Source: Plecoglossus altivelis
Taxonomy: Eukaryota > Chordata > Actinopteri > Osmeriformes > Plecoglossidae
Direction: 5' to 3'
Length of the DNA stretch: 64,000 nt
Assembly (NCBI GenBank): GCA_036571765.1
Contig: BROE01000007.1
Span: 5,190,642 to 5,254,641 of the forward strand
Shown here piece after piece: positions 9,735 through 19,930 of this stretch. Position 1 is the first letter of the stretch; every line of letters begins with the position of its first letter. The notes beneath the pieces are model-generated. The model was given only the letters and a program-made list of their open reading frames with translations. It did no database searches and was not told the DNA's origin. The translations under genes were made by a program, and so were the position numbers.

Positions 9735-10010
9735 GGTTGGAAAAAGTATGACTGTTAATTAAAACATGACTTATTAGTGCTAGTGTTCATTTTTACTCAT
9801 GATTATTATTTGCGTATGACTTTCATAGAAAGTTAAAAGTACAAAATATCAACGAAAAATAAACCGATATAAACTAGCATTACATGTGTTCAAACTAAAG
9901 ATCTAAAAGACCAAAGATCATAAGTGCAGTCATAGTCAAATGACACCTGCTCTGTTCTGATAGGGGTCACAGGCAACCTTAAGCCGTCAGCTGACCCCAT
10001 ACACACAATC
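9735..10010. other. AT-rich island, candidate conserved element
   Basis: Sharp rise in A+T with homeodomain-type words (AATTAAAACATG, GATTATTATTTGCG) and no simple repeat. It may be a conserved non-coding element or simply AT-rich intron. Confidence 0.2.
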
Positions 10011-10359
10011 TTATCACATGAAAGAAAGTCCTTTTTTGCGGTATCTTAGTTTCAAAAGCGTTTCACCTCAAGGGTTATTTGGTGACTGACTAGGGTCAGT
10101 CTTTATTGCAAACAGAAGTATAGATCAGAGATTCCGACACCAGACTGGGCTCCAGAAGTCAGGCCTGTACTTACGGCCTTTCGGCCCAGGTTGGATCCTC
10201 TGATTAAGGGTGGAGGGGGTCAGGCCGCAGGGTCTATCTGGGGGTCAGCTATGACTGGAGTCTAGAGTATGTACAGCAGGTTGGTGTGCTGGGGCAGGTG
10301 TGAGAGGTGCAAAGTGGGGTTGGCAGGTGGGAAGTCAAAAGGGCAGGACAGAGCACCTG
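10011..10359. other. Unique non-coding stretch
   Basis: No gene or repeat recognised. The sequence GTACTTACGGCCTTTCGGCC near 10170 was considered as an RNA-gene fragment, but nothing around it fits. Confidence 0.35.
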
Positions 10360-10530
10360 TGTTTGTGTGTTTTGTACCTCTGTGTGTGTGTCTGTGCCGT
10401 GCAAGCCTGTGAATACGCATGTGTTTTTGTGCGTTTTGCGTGCGTCTGAGCATGTCTCTGCATGTGAGTGTTTGTGACCAAGTGTATTTGTGTGTGTATG
10501 TCTGTGTGTGTGTGTGTGTGTGTACAGGGG
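10360..10530. repeat. GT-rich simple repeat
   Basis: Imperfect GT and GCGT words ending in a purer (GT)n run at about 10501-10523. Minus-strand Thr-His frames are artefacts. Confidence 0.85.
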
Positions 10531-11027
10531 AGGTATAGCAGGTGGAGAGTCACAGAGGTCAGCTAAGTCTGACCATCTTGGTAACAGATTGTTTGTGAAA
10601 TGCAGCAGAGTTTCGGTTCAGGCTGAGAGAGGCCACAGTTATTTGAACCCTTTGAAAAAGGTATTGAACCACTGCGACAGTAAGCCAGGGATCAGGAACC
10701 ATCAACATGTGTGACCTGCGGAGCGCCCTCAGAGATGAGTAGATGAAGGGGATCATTTTTCATTTGGAGGAACTTGACTTCAAGGTGAGACAGGCCATTC
10801 CTGCGAGCCAATCATTAAGAACTGTGTAAACGCAAGCAGAACAAAAGGTCTGGCGCTGAAGTGGTACTGGAATGCAAGTATTCATCGAAATGTTTGTCCT
10901 GGTTGCTTGCTGACACGCAGACTTCACACTCCTTTCGCCTCCCTCATGCTTGGAGGAGAAGCCGGAAGGAGAGTGTCGGCGGGAGGGGCCTGTCGGAGGG
11001 AGGCACAAGGCCCCCTGTGTTTACGTG
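10531..11027. other. Unique non-coding stretch
   Basis: Repeat-free sequence up to the G-rich tract at 11028; nothing recognised. Confidence 0.35.
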
Positions 11028-11079
11028 GAGGGGGGGCAGTGGGGAGGCGGGGGCTTGGGGAGAGGGATGGGGGGGGGGA

Positions 11080-11126
<47 letters not shown>

Positions 11127-11128
11127 AT
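11028..11128. repeat. G-rich tract, poly-C run and (AC)n
   Basis: G-rich words including a nine-base G run near 11071-11079 are separated by only ATG from a 31-base poly-C run (11082-11112). This runs straight into (AC)n to about 11128. The G run and the C run can pair as a hairpin. Pro-rich and Gly-rich frames on the two strands are artefacts. Confidence 0.95.
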
Positions 11129-11449
11129 ACACATGCACCCAAACACAATGGAAGCAGCAGAGTACATAGATCATCAAGACCCCATTCACAATGTCCCTGC
11201 CCAGCACCCAGGGCCTGAATGGGATTCCTGCATTTCCATATTTCCGCATTTCCGCCCCAGCTCGACACGGAGCTCAGACCCCTGGCAGAGGACGCAGAGA
11301 GCGCCCTTCTCCCATCTCCAACACCCTCCTTCTCCTCTGTTTCTGGAAGCTTACAGAAGATTTGTTGCAAATTCAATTCTAAAGGTCTGACTTCCAAGTC
11401 TTGGTGTTCCAACATGGGTCGGTATCTGAAGGCAGGCGGCCATATAGGG
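11129..11449. other. Unique non-coding stretch
   Basis: The plus frame continues through here from the repeat but shows no domain. Some words (TTTCCATATTTCCGC) could be regulatory, but nothing is supported. Confidence 0.35.
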
Positions 11450-11655
11450 TCCGGTACAGCGGGGCCCCTGGTTTTGCTGGCCCCTGGTATTGGAGGGCCT
11501 ATAAATCTAGAGTAAATGAAAGCTCATCCCTGGGAGCGAGGCCCGCCCTAGGGCCTTTGTGTTGCTAATACACATTAATGCCCGGCTGGCTGCCTGCTTT
11601 GACCAGCGCTGGGGGGACAGGGGCTACAAAGCTCCAGATGTGGACTTTCACTGGC
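11450..11655. other. Candidate conserved non-coding element
   Basis: Repeat-free block with GGGCCTATAAATCTAGAG (TATA-like), GTTGCTAATACACATTAATG and several balanced G/C words, flanked by simple C-rich sequence. The TATA-like word has no downstream gene. Unaligned, so conservation is a guess. Confidence 0.22.
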
Positions 11656-12050
11656 ACTGCTGACCCCCCAACCCCCCCCCCGTGCCCCGCCCCTCACCCT
11701 ACCCCACCCTGACACCCCACATCCCCCATCCGCACTCAGCACCCTCCCACACCAAAACCACATCTCCCCTCCCCCCACACCCCCTCCTCTTTCCAACAAT
11801 TCACATTCACGGTGACACTGGCCCACGCTCACACACACCCCTACATCGGCGTGCACTCACTCAAACGCTCACACACACACTTATATGTTGGCACTCGTGC
11901 ACCGTCACTCAAACGTTGTCACTCTCACACACATCACATCACGATCACATGCAGCCATGTGAGGACGAACACAGGGAGCGATAAAGAGCAGGAAAAAAGA
12001 CCACTGATCCCCCACTTTTTCTAAGCCAGATGATTTTTCCCGCCTACTTC
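11656..12050. repeat. C- and CA-rich region
   Basis: C-rich words (CCCCACC, CACCCCAC) at 11660-11790 and dispersed CA-rich words (CTCACACACAC) at about 11815-11950, degenerate rather than a clean array. Confidence 0.55.
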
Positions 12051-13417
12051 AATGGATTTCATCTGTTTCCAGATGAGACACACACACACACTTTCCGGCA
12101 CAAAGACGCAAACTGCATGCATAATGAAAGGATAATAACGTTCACATCTGAGGTTAACAAAGATAGGATGTAAGGATCCTTCACTGTGACAGAGAAAAGA
12201 TCACACAAGCCCTTCTCTGTCAAACGCCGAGGTTTCACAAGGTCTTCCTCTTGAATTCAGGAGGAGAAGAAGCTGGAGAACCCAAAATGAAAGCGAAAGA
12301 GAGCAACTAAAAAAAAAAGCGTTCCTGCAAACAGCAGAGGGAAGGATGCTTCATCAGGTTTGAGAGAAACAGCCTATAAAATATCACTTTGTTATTTACA
12401 AAGCACAGTAAAAGCACACGCTACACAGACCCAATAGCATCGCCCCTTGGCCAGACTCAAGCAAGGTATACGAGCTGTTGATTCACAGGAGAAGCTTGTA
12501 ATCATAGCAGCTTTCATTACTTTACTATGGAGGCTTGTGAAAAGAGAAAACGCTTTGTTGAGTCAGCAGTGAAGGCGCTGCGCCCTGAATTGCAAAAGTG
12601 AAAAGCATGTATGGCTTGGGCATGGCACCTCTATGTCATATCCAAGCAGGGTGGTCACGTGATCCTGTGGGAGATATTCTACCGAGTTCATTGGCTGCTG
12701 AATCCTCTGTCAGGAAGTGACTTCTGTCACTGAGAGGAGGCCAGTTAACCAAGCAAATGTTAATAAGATTGTACATAGGATCACAGTGTGTTCAGTGTAC
12801 TTGAAATTCACGTAGACAACTATTCGTTTAGCTTCAAAACGTGAACTTTCAATGGGGAGAAAATGTGTATTTTTCACCAGACCATTGTAGGCCTGACTTG
12901 TATAACTTTCTACCACATTCCATATTCCACACCGGATGATATAAATGCAACTGGAGCATTCAAAGTATTTTGGCCTGAACTTCCTTCAGGAAACAGTGTC
13001 CATACCAGCTGCCAGTCAGACTGGTTTCCCTGCCAGGGGCCCAATCAGTCGCAGTGAATGTCACTCTCCTATTGGCTTTCACAGCTTCCTCCTTTGACAT
13101 GCACCAACCCTCCAAAAGAGCTGGTTTTATTTGACAAACTTAGACTGACATCAATAAAACAGGCAAAAATGGCGGTAAGATTTTCCTGTCACTGAGCAGC
13201 TAAAGATGTCAATGTCTGGCAGCTTCAGGGAAGTGGATGAGTTCTTGAAATGAACCCAAACTTCCTCTGGTTAGGAAAGCCTTGTCTTTAAATGTCCATT
13301 ATGCTGGCCTCAGCCCTCGTAACTATGGTTGATTGATCGGCCTTGTTTTGTATGAGTGGAAATCAGATGTGCTTCGCAAGTCAACTGTCAGGCTGCTGGC
13401 TGCCTTCCACATCGCCT
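12051..13417. other. Unique non-coding stretch with possible conserved patches
   Basis: Mostly repeat-free. Patches at about 12115-12210 (GATAATAACG, GGTTAACAAAGAT) and 12500-12600 (CATTACTTTACTATGG) have a conserved-element look. At 13166-13180, AAAAATGGCGGTAAG combines a YY1-like core with a donor-like GTAAG, so it could be a two-codon start exon, but there is no further support. Confidence 0.35.
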
Positions 13418-13584
13418 GTTCTCCTGGTGTCTCTGGGTCTTTTCTGGTGTCTCCTGGTGTCTCTGGGTCTTTTCTGGTGTCTCCTGGTGTCTCTGGGTCT
13501 TTTCTGGTGTCTCCTGGTGTCTCTGGGTCTGTTCCGGTGTCTCCTGGTGTCTCTTGGTCTGTTCTGGTGTCTCCTGTTGTCTTT
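13418..13584. repeat. Minisatellite, 30-bp unit
   Basis: About five and a half copies of a 30-base unit built from CTCCTGGTGTCTCTGGGTCT plus TTTCTGGTGT, with substitutions rising in the last copies. The unit is a multiple of three and stop-free in several frames. This gives repeated decapeptides (such as GVSGSFLVSP on plus and DTRKDPETPG on minus) that should not be mistaken for a coding repeat domain. Confidence 0.95.
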
Positions 13585-14438
13585 ACAAGGGCAACTACAG
13601 CTCTGTTGTATTCTAGGTGCATTTGATTACTGTTTGCAGATAGGTGGTTTGCACAGGGCTGGCAAAGTAGAGACGAACACACACGCACACACAATACTTG
13701 TTTGGAAATTTAATGAGACATGACATTCACTTCAGAGAGCTTGGCTGATCATTCATTCATGGCAACTTTTGTTTTGGAGAAAAATCCTTCCCTTACTGGC
13801 AGTTGGTCTACACACTCTCCCACTGCACTAAGTTTGGTAGAAGTCCTCAGACCATTAGCTTTAAAACCCTTCGTAAACATACCCTCATGTCTCAGCCTTC
13901 AGGGGGAAACACGACATGCATTTAGTGCAGCTCAATTTCCCGAGCCAGTCAGCGAGGAAACAAGCTGCTCTGATCAAGATCTCGTTTTCAGATTACAGAT
14001 TAGGGGGGGGAATGACTTCCTCCGTAATGATGCAATGCTCCGTGTCGTAAAGAGCCGATAAAATGGACACAATAACAACCAAACAGAGACAGCAAACTTG
14101 CAGAGAATTCCGGCACAATAAAAAAACTTCAAACAAACGCCGTGCTGGTGTTTACGATTTAAGACCTAACTCTGAACCAAACGAGACAAATACTGCTCTG
14201 CTTGAGGTGAACTTTCAAAGAACCGAGCGAGTGCGATTTGGTGTACAGCCCAGAGCAGGGGCGGTATCAATGCCAACGTGGGTACCTCAGGAAAGAGAGC
14301 CAGAGTCTGCTCAATGCTCACAGCAAACTTGAATCTATTATCCCCATTATTGCACATTACCAAGCCCCCAAACTCTTCCTGTGTGTCTTCGACTCTTTCC
14401 TTGGAGACAGGTTTTCCCCCTTCACCTTAGGCGAATGA

Positions 14439-14441
<3 letters not shown>
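13585..14441. other. Unique non-coding stretch
   Basis: Two consecutive plus-strand open frames (13720-14061 and 14063-14332) are free of low complexity but lie in different frames, have no codon bias and match no family I know. Runs of this length are expected by chance. Nothing else is recognised. Confidence 0.35.
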
Positions 14442-14493
<52 letters not shown>

Positions 14494-14497
14494 GTGT
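14442..14497. repeat. (TG)n microsatellite
   Basis: Nearly pure TG array with one GC interruption near its end; a clean, probably polymorphic locus. Confidence 0.97.
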
Positions 14498-14519
14498 CGC
14501 ACGGTTATATATCATCTCA

Positions 14520-14645
14520 GCTTGAAGGGACCCCCAAGCCAGGAGTTAATGAAGTGAAATGAGACTTATTAGCGAGAACCCTTTAGACACTGACGAGGCA
14601 GGCAAGGCGGGGCGCAAGCACAGGATGGAATAATTAATGATGAGG
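14520..14645. other. Candidate conserved non-coding element
   Basis: Just after the TG array. It contains AGGAGTTAATGAAG, GACTTATTAGCG and GGAATAATTAATGATG, several homeodomain-type cores within about 110 bases and no repeat. It could be a developmental enhancer core. Confidence 0.27.
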
Positions 14646-14844
14646 GATACAAGAGATCACACAGAAGCGCATGCATGTACAATATTTCGGCACCAAAATA
14701 CACAAGCATGCACGAACGCCAACAAAAAAATACACACCCAGCACCAGAAATCTGATCTGAGAAAAGCGATTCGATGGAGGCAGACAGGAGGGCGGACTTT
14801 CAAACCAAGACTTTCCTCTCGATATGTGAGCTTTCGCTTTTTTT
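14646..14844. other. Unique spacer
   Basis: Scattered CA words and an unremarkable open frame. Nothing recognised. Confidence 0.3.
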
Positions 14845-15030
14845 TCCCAGGGAGTTTGGCCTCAGGGGCCCTGCCAGGCTACAGGCTATCAAACAGACCA
14901 GGCTCCGTGGCCTCCAAGCTAAGTGAGCCTGTGGCCTGCGGTGGGTTAAGCCAGGTAATGCCAGGGCTAATTGGGCAGGAATGAACTGGATAGCAGGCTG
15001 ATTACTGCCACTCCTCATCAGGTAACGCCG
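14845..15030. other. Candidate conserved non-coding element
   Basis: Repeat-free block rich in GGCC/CCAGG words with GGCTAATTGGGCAGG and GCTGATTACTGCC. Its composition differs from the flanks. Unaligned. Confidence 0.22.
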
Positions 15031-15779
15031 GCTCAACGCAGGGCCGTGCAGCCTGACGTTCAGCACATGATGTGGTGGGCTGTCTGGGGGCTCCCGCGCA
15101 CCCTGGCAGGGGCGGGGCTGAGGTCACTCAGCGGACAGGGACACATTCCTGGTGGTGGTGTGTCTGACTCCCTCCTGGAAGGTTCCAGAGAACTGCTGCT
15201 GTGTGGTTGACAGACTGGCTGAGGACACTGTGACGGTCGGTGTGTATTTGTGTGTGTACCTGAGAGCTTGCGTGTGTGATGTTTCTCTCTGATCTGGTAT
15301 CTCTATGAGTGATGGACCTAAGCTGGATGACTGCTGATAGTGATTAATGAAAGGATCGTGTTCCGCCTTCCCACCTTAGACACAAAGCCCGAGACTGACC
15401 TCTCTGGCCCGCGTGCTTTGAACCTTCATACATCTGGTTGTCTTTGACTGGGGGCACGCAGACCAGGGTTGCCAGGTTGGGGTAAACAAACTCCTCCGTG
15501 CACCTATTTCAACCTTTTTCTGACCTCTGTGGTGACTGTCCAAAGGTCACCACGCTAATGTTGCTGCTCTGTGGAGCTTGCCTCAGGGCAGGGCACCTGG
15601 GCTTCCAGAACATACAGAGCTGCCATCGATCACGACAGCTCGACTCGGATCTACTGGGTAGGAAATTAAAGCTGACACCGAGTCGTAGCCCAACCCAACC
15701 CCAGGTGGGTCCCTGATGTTTTGACCCTCAAATTACACTCTCCTCCTGCCCAACGCAGTTCCCCTGTCAGCTTCTCTTT
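15031..15779. other. Unique non-coding stretch
   Basis: No gene recognised. The 72-codon frame at 15498-15716 has a Leu-rich segment but no signal-peptide architecture. A short GT run lies near 15240-15260. Confidence 0.35.
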
Positions 15780-16150
15780 CAACAAGTTTGAAGATTTGTG
15801 GAAGAAAACTTAAAAAATGGGCGGGCTTTTTACAATAATTCTGTGATAATCCACATTGTGGATTAAACTATTCCCTTTGCTTCATCACCAGTTCTCTGTT
15901 CAGCCAGCAGCACGCCCATTACCTAATGTCTTTGTCCGATATCACTGCCAAACAGACTGGTCAATTCATCACTCAGACAATGACATTTTTTTTGTTGCCA
16001 ATTACCCTCCACCTTCCAAGTCCCGTGGCGGTGTGGCACTGAATCGACCTCAAATATATTTCATTTCTAAAGAATCCATTCTTTTTATTTGGCGCCCTAC
16101 TTCTGAATATGGCACATAATCACCTGAACCCATTTACCCTCGAATGAAAA
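15780..16150. other. Candidate conserved non-coding element
   Basis: A long repeat-free, AT-rich island with TTTTTACAATAATTCTG, TTGCCAATTACCC and AATGGCACATAATCACC-like words, flanked by more GC-rich DNA. Among the better enhancer-like segments here by appearance. Confidence 0.28.
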
Positions 16151-16194
16151 TTGGAGAGAGGGAGAGAAAATCGAGGAGAGGACTTTTCTTTTCC

Positions 16195-16325
16195 ATCAGA
16201 GCACCTCTTTCAGACAATGCCTAAGCCTTACCTTCAGCACTTCAGCTCCCAGTGTTATAAATAATTCAGCTGAGAGCTAAAATTACTTACTCACTGTCTA
16301 AATTGTGCAGTGGGCTGACCTAGAT
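16195..16325. other. Candidate conserved non-coding element
   Basis: Contains GTTATAAATAATTCAGC and AAAATTACTTACTCAC with no simple repeat. Possibly the continuation of the preceding element. Confidence 0.22.
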
Positions 16326-16571
16326 TGGGTGGCTATCTATTCTCTCCGCCTTGAAAGAGGTTGAGAAGGATGAGGAACCTGAGGAACATGAAGAACAGAA
16401 GAAACATGAGAAGATAGAAGATGGTGATGCGTGAGAAGGGCTCTACCATAAGAGAGGATCCTATCAGGCCAGTGTTCCCACAACATGGGAAGTGTTGTTT
16501 GACTGTTCGTCTGAAGAGCAGACCCATATAGCTGGTGGATGTATGGGGCTCTGGTGCATCTGAGTCTATGA
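16326..16571. other. Unique spacer
   Basis: Purine-rich GAAGAACATGAGG words at about 16360-16430 give a hydrophobic frame on the minus strand, a composition effect. Nothing else recognised. Confidence 0.3.
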
Positions 16572-16612
16572 TGTGTGTGTGTCACTGTGTGTGTGTGTGT
16601 GTGTGTAGAGAA
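16572..16612. repeat. Short (GT)n microsatellite
   Basis: Interrupted GT run of about 40 bases. Confidence 0.85.
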
Positions 16613-17669
16613 GGGGGGCAGGGAGCAGGATCTTTAGACACCCCGCTGTGGAGGCTCCGGTTCCAGTTTTACAGCTTAGCCGTTTCTCTCCCTCTGTCTC
16701 CACTGTATTGGCCACCTTGCTCTGCTGGAAGCTTTGTGGCTGTGTTTGGGGTGAGGGTGGTGGGTGCGAGGGAGGGAGTCTGGGGTGTCTCCCCAGAGCC
16801 AGCCTCCGTGGGCATCACAAACGGTCTAGTCTGGATGGAGCTGAGTCAGGAGCCAGACTAGAGCTGAGTGAGGGGGCTTGGTTAGCCACCACCTCTGGGA
16901 CAGGTCAGACTGCAGATAAGAGCGACAAGCCTTTGTCCCATGGCTCTGTGGGTGTGGTTATGGGCTGATAGCCCTCCTCCATGTCCCTGATTATACTGAG
17001 AATCCCGGGCACCCCCTTTTTGCATTGCCTGTCTAAGCCCCATCACACATGCACAAGTACAGGCACACCATACAGACACACACCCATGCATGCACACACT
17101 TGCAGCCCCCCTCCACACACACTCTCACAGTCAAGCCAGACTCTTGCCCATCACCCCAGACCCAGACAGCGTCCGACCCACCAGCTGCGTGGAGGATCGT
17201 CTGAGGTGGAGAGCTCAGAAGAACCTCCAGAGGCAAAGTCTGGCCTGAGGGTGTGGAGGAGTGTCCCCCCCCCACCCCCTCACCCCCACCCCCCAGGTTA
17301 CAGACCCACAGCAGGCTCTCAGGATGAATGAACAGGGTGAAGGGGGAGAGGGGCCAGACTCCCAAGTCATCGATGCAGCCCCGGGCCTCTTTGATCTATC
17401 ACGTTAGGCTTCCTGAAGTCAACGCAGACTAATTGTCTGGTTCAGGCCTAAGATGCTTCTCTGCGTCTGCCTGTCTTGTCTGTTCTCTCTCCTAAATGCG
17501 TTGCCTCAGTGGCAAATAGAGGGGCTGAGCTCCACTTCCCAGTGGTTTCCCAGCCTTCTCTGGTACAAGACATGGCTCTACATTTCCCGCCTACTACAAC
17601 CCAGCAACCAACCCCCCTCCTCCCACTAGCCTTAACCTCTCTGAACACTGGTCAAGGTAGACGTGTTAT
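16613..17669. other. Unique non-coding stretch
   Basis: Contains a CA-rich part at 17040-17130 and a C-rich part at 17267-17296. A patch at about 17385-17460 with GACTAATTGTCTGG looks conserved-element-like. The 108- and 106-codon plus frames have no recognised domain. Confidence 0.35.
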
Positions 17670-17965
17670 CTGCTGACCTTTTAATCCACCTTTCCAACTT
17701 TGCAATTAATGTGAACCTGATAGAAGAAGGTAAATTATTACTTATCACCCTTTTAATGTTGAGGCAAACTTTTATCTTTTAATTACTCATGAACTATTTC
17801 AAACGGCTTTGTGTCTTTCGGCAAATTGGAAAATAAATAAAAGGACAACGTCAGACAGCATTGAGAAGCATGGTGAGTTGGCTGCGTCAGCTCCTTTGTC
17901 TGTTTGTAGTCCTAATTATTTTCCAATCTTTGATTTCAATTGCCAAAAACAACCATTTTCTTTTC
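17670..17965. other. AT-rich island, candidate conserved element
   Basis: One of the clearest AT-rich, repeat-free islands, with at least three homeodomain-type cores: GCAATTAATGTG, TTTTAATTACTCATG and CCTAATTATTTTCC, plus GGCAAATTGG. This density in about 300 bases resembles a developmental enhancer, but that is inference from motif appearance. Confidence 0.33.
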
Positions 17966-18554
17966 TTTGTTTGAATGCCAAAGACAAAAGGGACTTTAGT
18001 TTTATTTTTCTCCCACTCAAATAATGTTGTTGCAGAATGTTGAGAAGATACAGAAGCCCTGAGTGAGAAAGAGCAAGAGAGAGACAGAGAGACAGATAGG
18101 TTCAGGGCTGGAGCTGTGAAGCGGTCAGAATGCGGGGCTGCTGGGTTCGCTGGTGATAATGGCTCCCTCTTGATGTCCCTAGAATAAATATTGGTGTTGA
18201 TATTGTGCAGGGGGCAGGTGGGGGTTAATGGACCTATCTCTATGACCCCCCCTAGAGAGAGCTTGCTGAGGCCCCCCCTCCCTCCCTCCCTCCCTCCCAC
18301 CCACCCTCCGGGTCCAGGGAGATCAGAGAGGGTGGTCTCACGGGGGCTATAGCTCTTCCTGGGGAGACGCTCCTCATCACAAGCCTGATTGGGTTTAGTC
18401 CTGCCTGCGGCTGGAAAGCACACAGAGAGATATACTGCATCAATATACTGCCACTGCAGAGGCTGCTGGAGCTCTGATGTCCTGGCCTGGAGGAGACTAG
18501 ATTGGACTCCTCAGTCTCCAACCCATCTACATGCTGATAGACTCCTGGAGGTTT
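17966..18554. other. Unique stretch with (CCCT)n run
   Basis: A CCCT-type run lies at about 18274-18306. At 18150-18230 GAATAAATATTGGTG has a conserved-element look. The long minus-strand frames through here are unrecognised. Confidence 0.35.
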
Positions 18555-18860
18555 GTGTGTCGAGCAGAACAGGGAGGAGCAGGATAGTGGGGAGCACAGC
18601 AGAACAAAGTAGAGCAGGTCAAAGTGAAACAGAACAGGGTAGCACAGCGCAGTACAGATGACAGTGTAGCATGGAGTACAACAGAATGGAGGCGGGTAAA
18701 ACCACAGACATGCAGAGCAAACCAGAACAGGGAAGAGTAGGTTAGTGCCAGGAAGTGTAGTGCACAGTACTGTAGAGTAGAGTCGTGTAGAGCTGAACAG
18801 AGAGAGGCGAGGCAGAGCAAGAGAGGGTGGCGCATAATGGAGCAGAGCGATGTAGACCCA
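18555..18860. repeat. Degenerate short-unit repeat block
   Basis: About 300 bases of irregular five- to ten-base variants of AGAGCAGAACAG, GTACAG, GTAGAG and AGCACAG. This creates a Cys/Leu/Tyr/Ser-rich minus-strand frame of more than 200 codons that is not a gene. It looks like an old satellite-like array that has decayed. Confidence 0.75.
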
Positions 18861-19109
18861 GGACAACATCATCTTTGTCTGCTGTTGTGTTGTTCCCACC
18901 CCCCAAAAAAAGAAGAAAAAAAAAGAAATTGCACTCTAAACCAATGTATCGGTACAACATCTGCTTAATATCCCGTTTACAACGGCAGACACTGTGCTGC
19001 CCTTTGAAGGAATCATCAAAGAAGCTTCCCAGAACCCCATTGGATGAGTGTGCCTTCCCGGCGGTTCTGTGAAGCCTGAGTTTGAAGTAGTTGTCATTCA
19101 GGGCATCCC
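18861..19109. other. Unique spacer with A-rich run
   Basis: A purine-rich A tract at about 18903-18929, then unique sequence. Nothing recognised. Confidence 0.3.
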
Positions 19110-19450
19110 TGAGTGCCGTCGACTCGGAGTGGGAGAGTGGAAGATCTCATTATCTCGCCGGGGTGATGGCGGGACCGAGCCCCATCACAGCGGAGCACAG
19201 GCACCCACGGCATCGACTCCACTCTGTCACTCAGGGAGACAGACGCGGCGCCGCTGCGCGAGGCGCCCCCTGCTCGTGGCGTGCGAGGGGGATCACAGCC
19301 CTGTCGCTGGCTGTCACTCCGGCTTTGTCCCTGTCATGGCCTGACGCGGGCAGGGGGAGCGCGTCACCGCCGGTGACAGGTGACAGGTGGATAGGCCCAG
19401 ACATGACGCAGCTTGGGTTAAAAGCTCTGCCACGCGCACGTAGAGGCACA
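19110..19450. promoter_or_regulatory. CpG-dense patch (island-like)
   Basis: CpG density is clearly higher than in the neighbouring kilobases, with GACGCGGCGCCGCTGCGCG at about 19235-19260 and further CpG through 19450. It holds a CTCF-like site (19260-19279) and the direct repeat GGTGACAGGTGACAGGTGG at about 19371-19389. There is no TATA box and no confident exon. It could be a promoter-type island or an insulator/enhancer. Confidence 0.38.
19260..19279 (-). promoter_or_regulatory. CTCF-like binding site
   Basis: On the minus strand the sequence reads GAGCAGGGGGCGCC, matching the core AGGGGGCGC of the vertebrate CTCF motif, with partial agreement upstream. CTCF is an architectural factor that blocks loop extrusion. 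The CpG-rich setting fits. Only the core match is seen; binding is inferred. Confidence 0.35.
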
Positions 19451-19654
19451 CACGCGCAAACGTAAACACAAACACAGGTGCTCTCAAGTGTCGTGCGGCT
19501 CCGCAGGGGTTCAAAGCTGCTTCGTGGTTCTGTGACAGAGTCAGCAAGCCAGACAGACTGAGAAAAGAGTCTTGCACATTTGAGAATGTTGTTTGTATAA
19601 TGTGCTCTCAGAAAGGAACGGATTATACAGCACAGCCCCAAATATACTCTCACT
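19451..19654. other. Unique spacer
   Basis: Nothing recognised; the open frames in both directions are unremarkable. Confidence 0.3.
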
Positions 19655-19930
19655 AAATTGAGCGTTTGCTTATGTGTTGGCAGAATACGTTCTACTTACG
19701 ATAAATTAAGAGTGCTTTTTTGGCATCTTACGAATATTTCAAGTAAAATATAGGAACAGAGGCTTTATTGTAATCTGTAATGTGTAGTTATCCTGTGTAG
19801 ATTTCTAAGATTACGTTTTCTTTTAGCGTTTGGGCATGTAATGATTCAGTACCTTCATCAAGAAACCAGAGAGAGCCATCACAAAACAAAGGAAATCGAA
19901 TTACAGCCAACATATGTGAGGGACCAGACC
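19655..19930. other. AT-rich island, candidate conserved element
   Basis: Repeat-free AT-rich block with ACGATAAATTAAGAG, CGAATATTTCAAG, GGCATGTAATGATTC and CGAATTACAGCC. It borders the CpG-dense patch, an arrangement often seen at regulatory elements, but this is inference. Confidence 0.25.

Noticed and set aside
10160..10200. 5S rRNA-like or tRNA-like words near ACTTACGGCC
   Set aside because: Only a few bases match and the internal promoter pattern is missing.
13720..14332. Two consecutive plus frames as a possible frameshifted gene
   Set aside because: No codon bias, no recognisable motif, and frame lengths within chance expectation for the window.
18252..18899. 215-codon minus-strand Cys/Leu/Ser-rich frame
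   Set aside because: Follows a degenerate short-unit repeat, and a second frame is open over the same bases.
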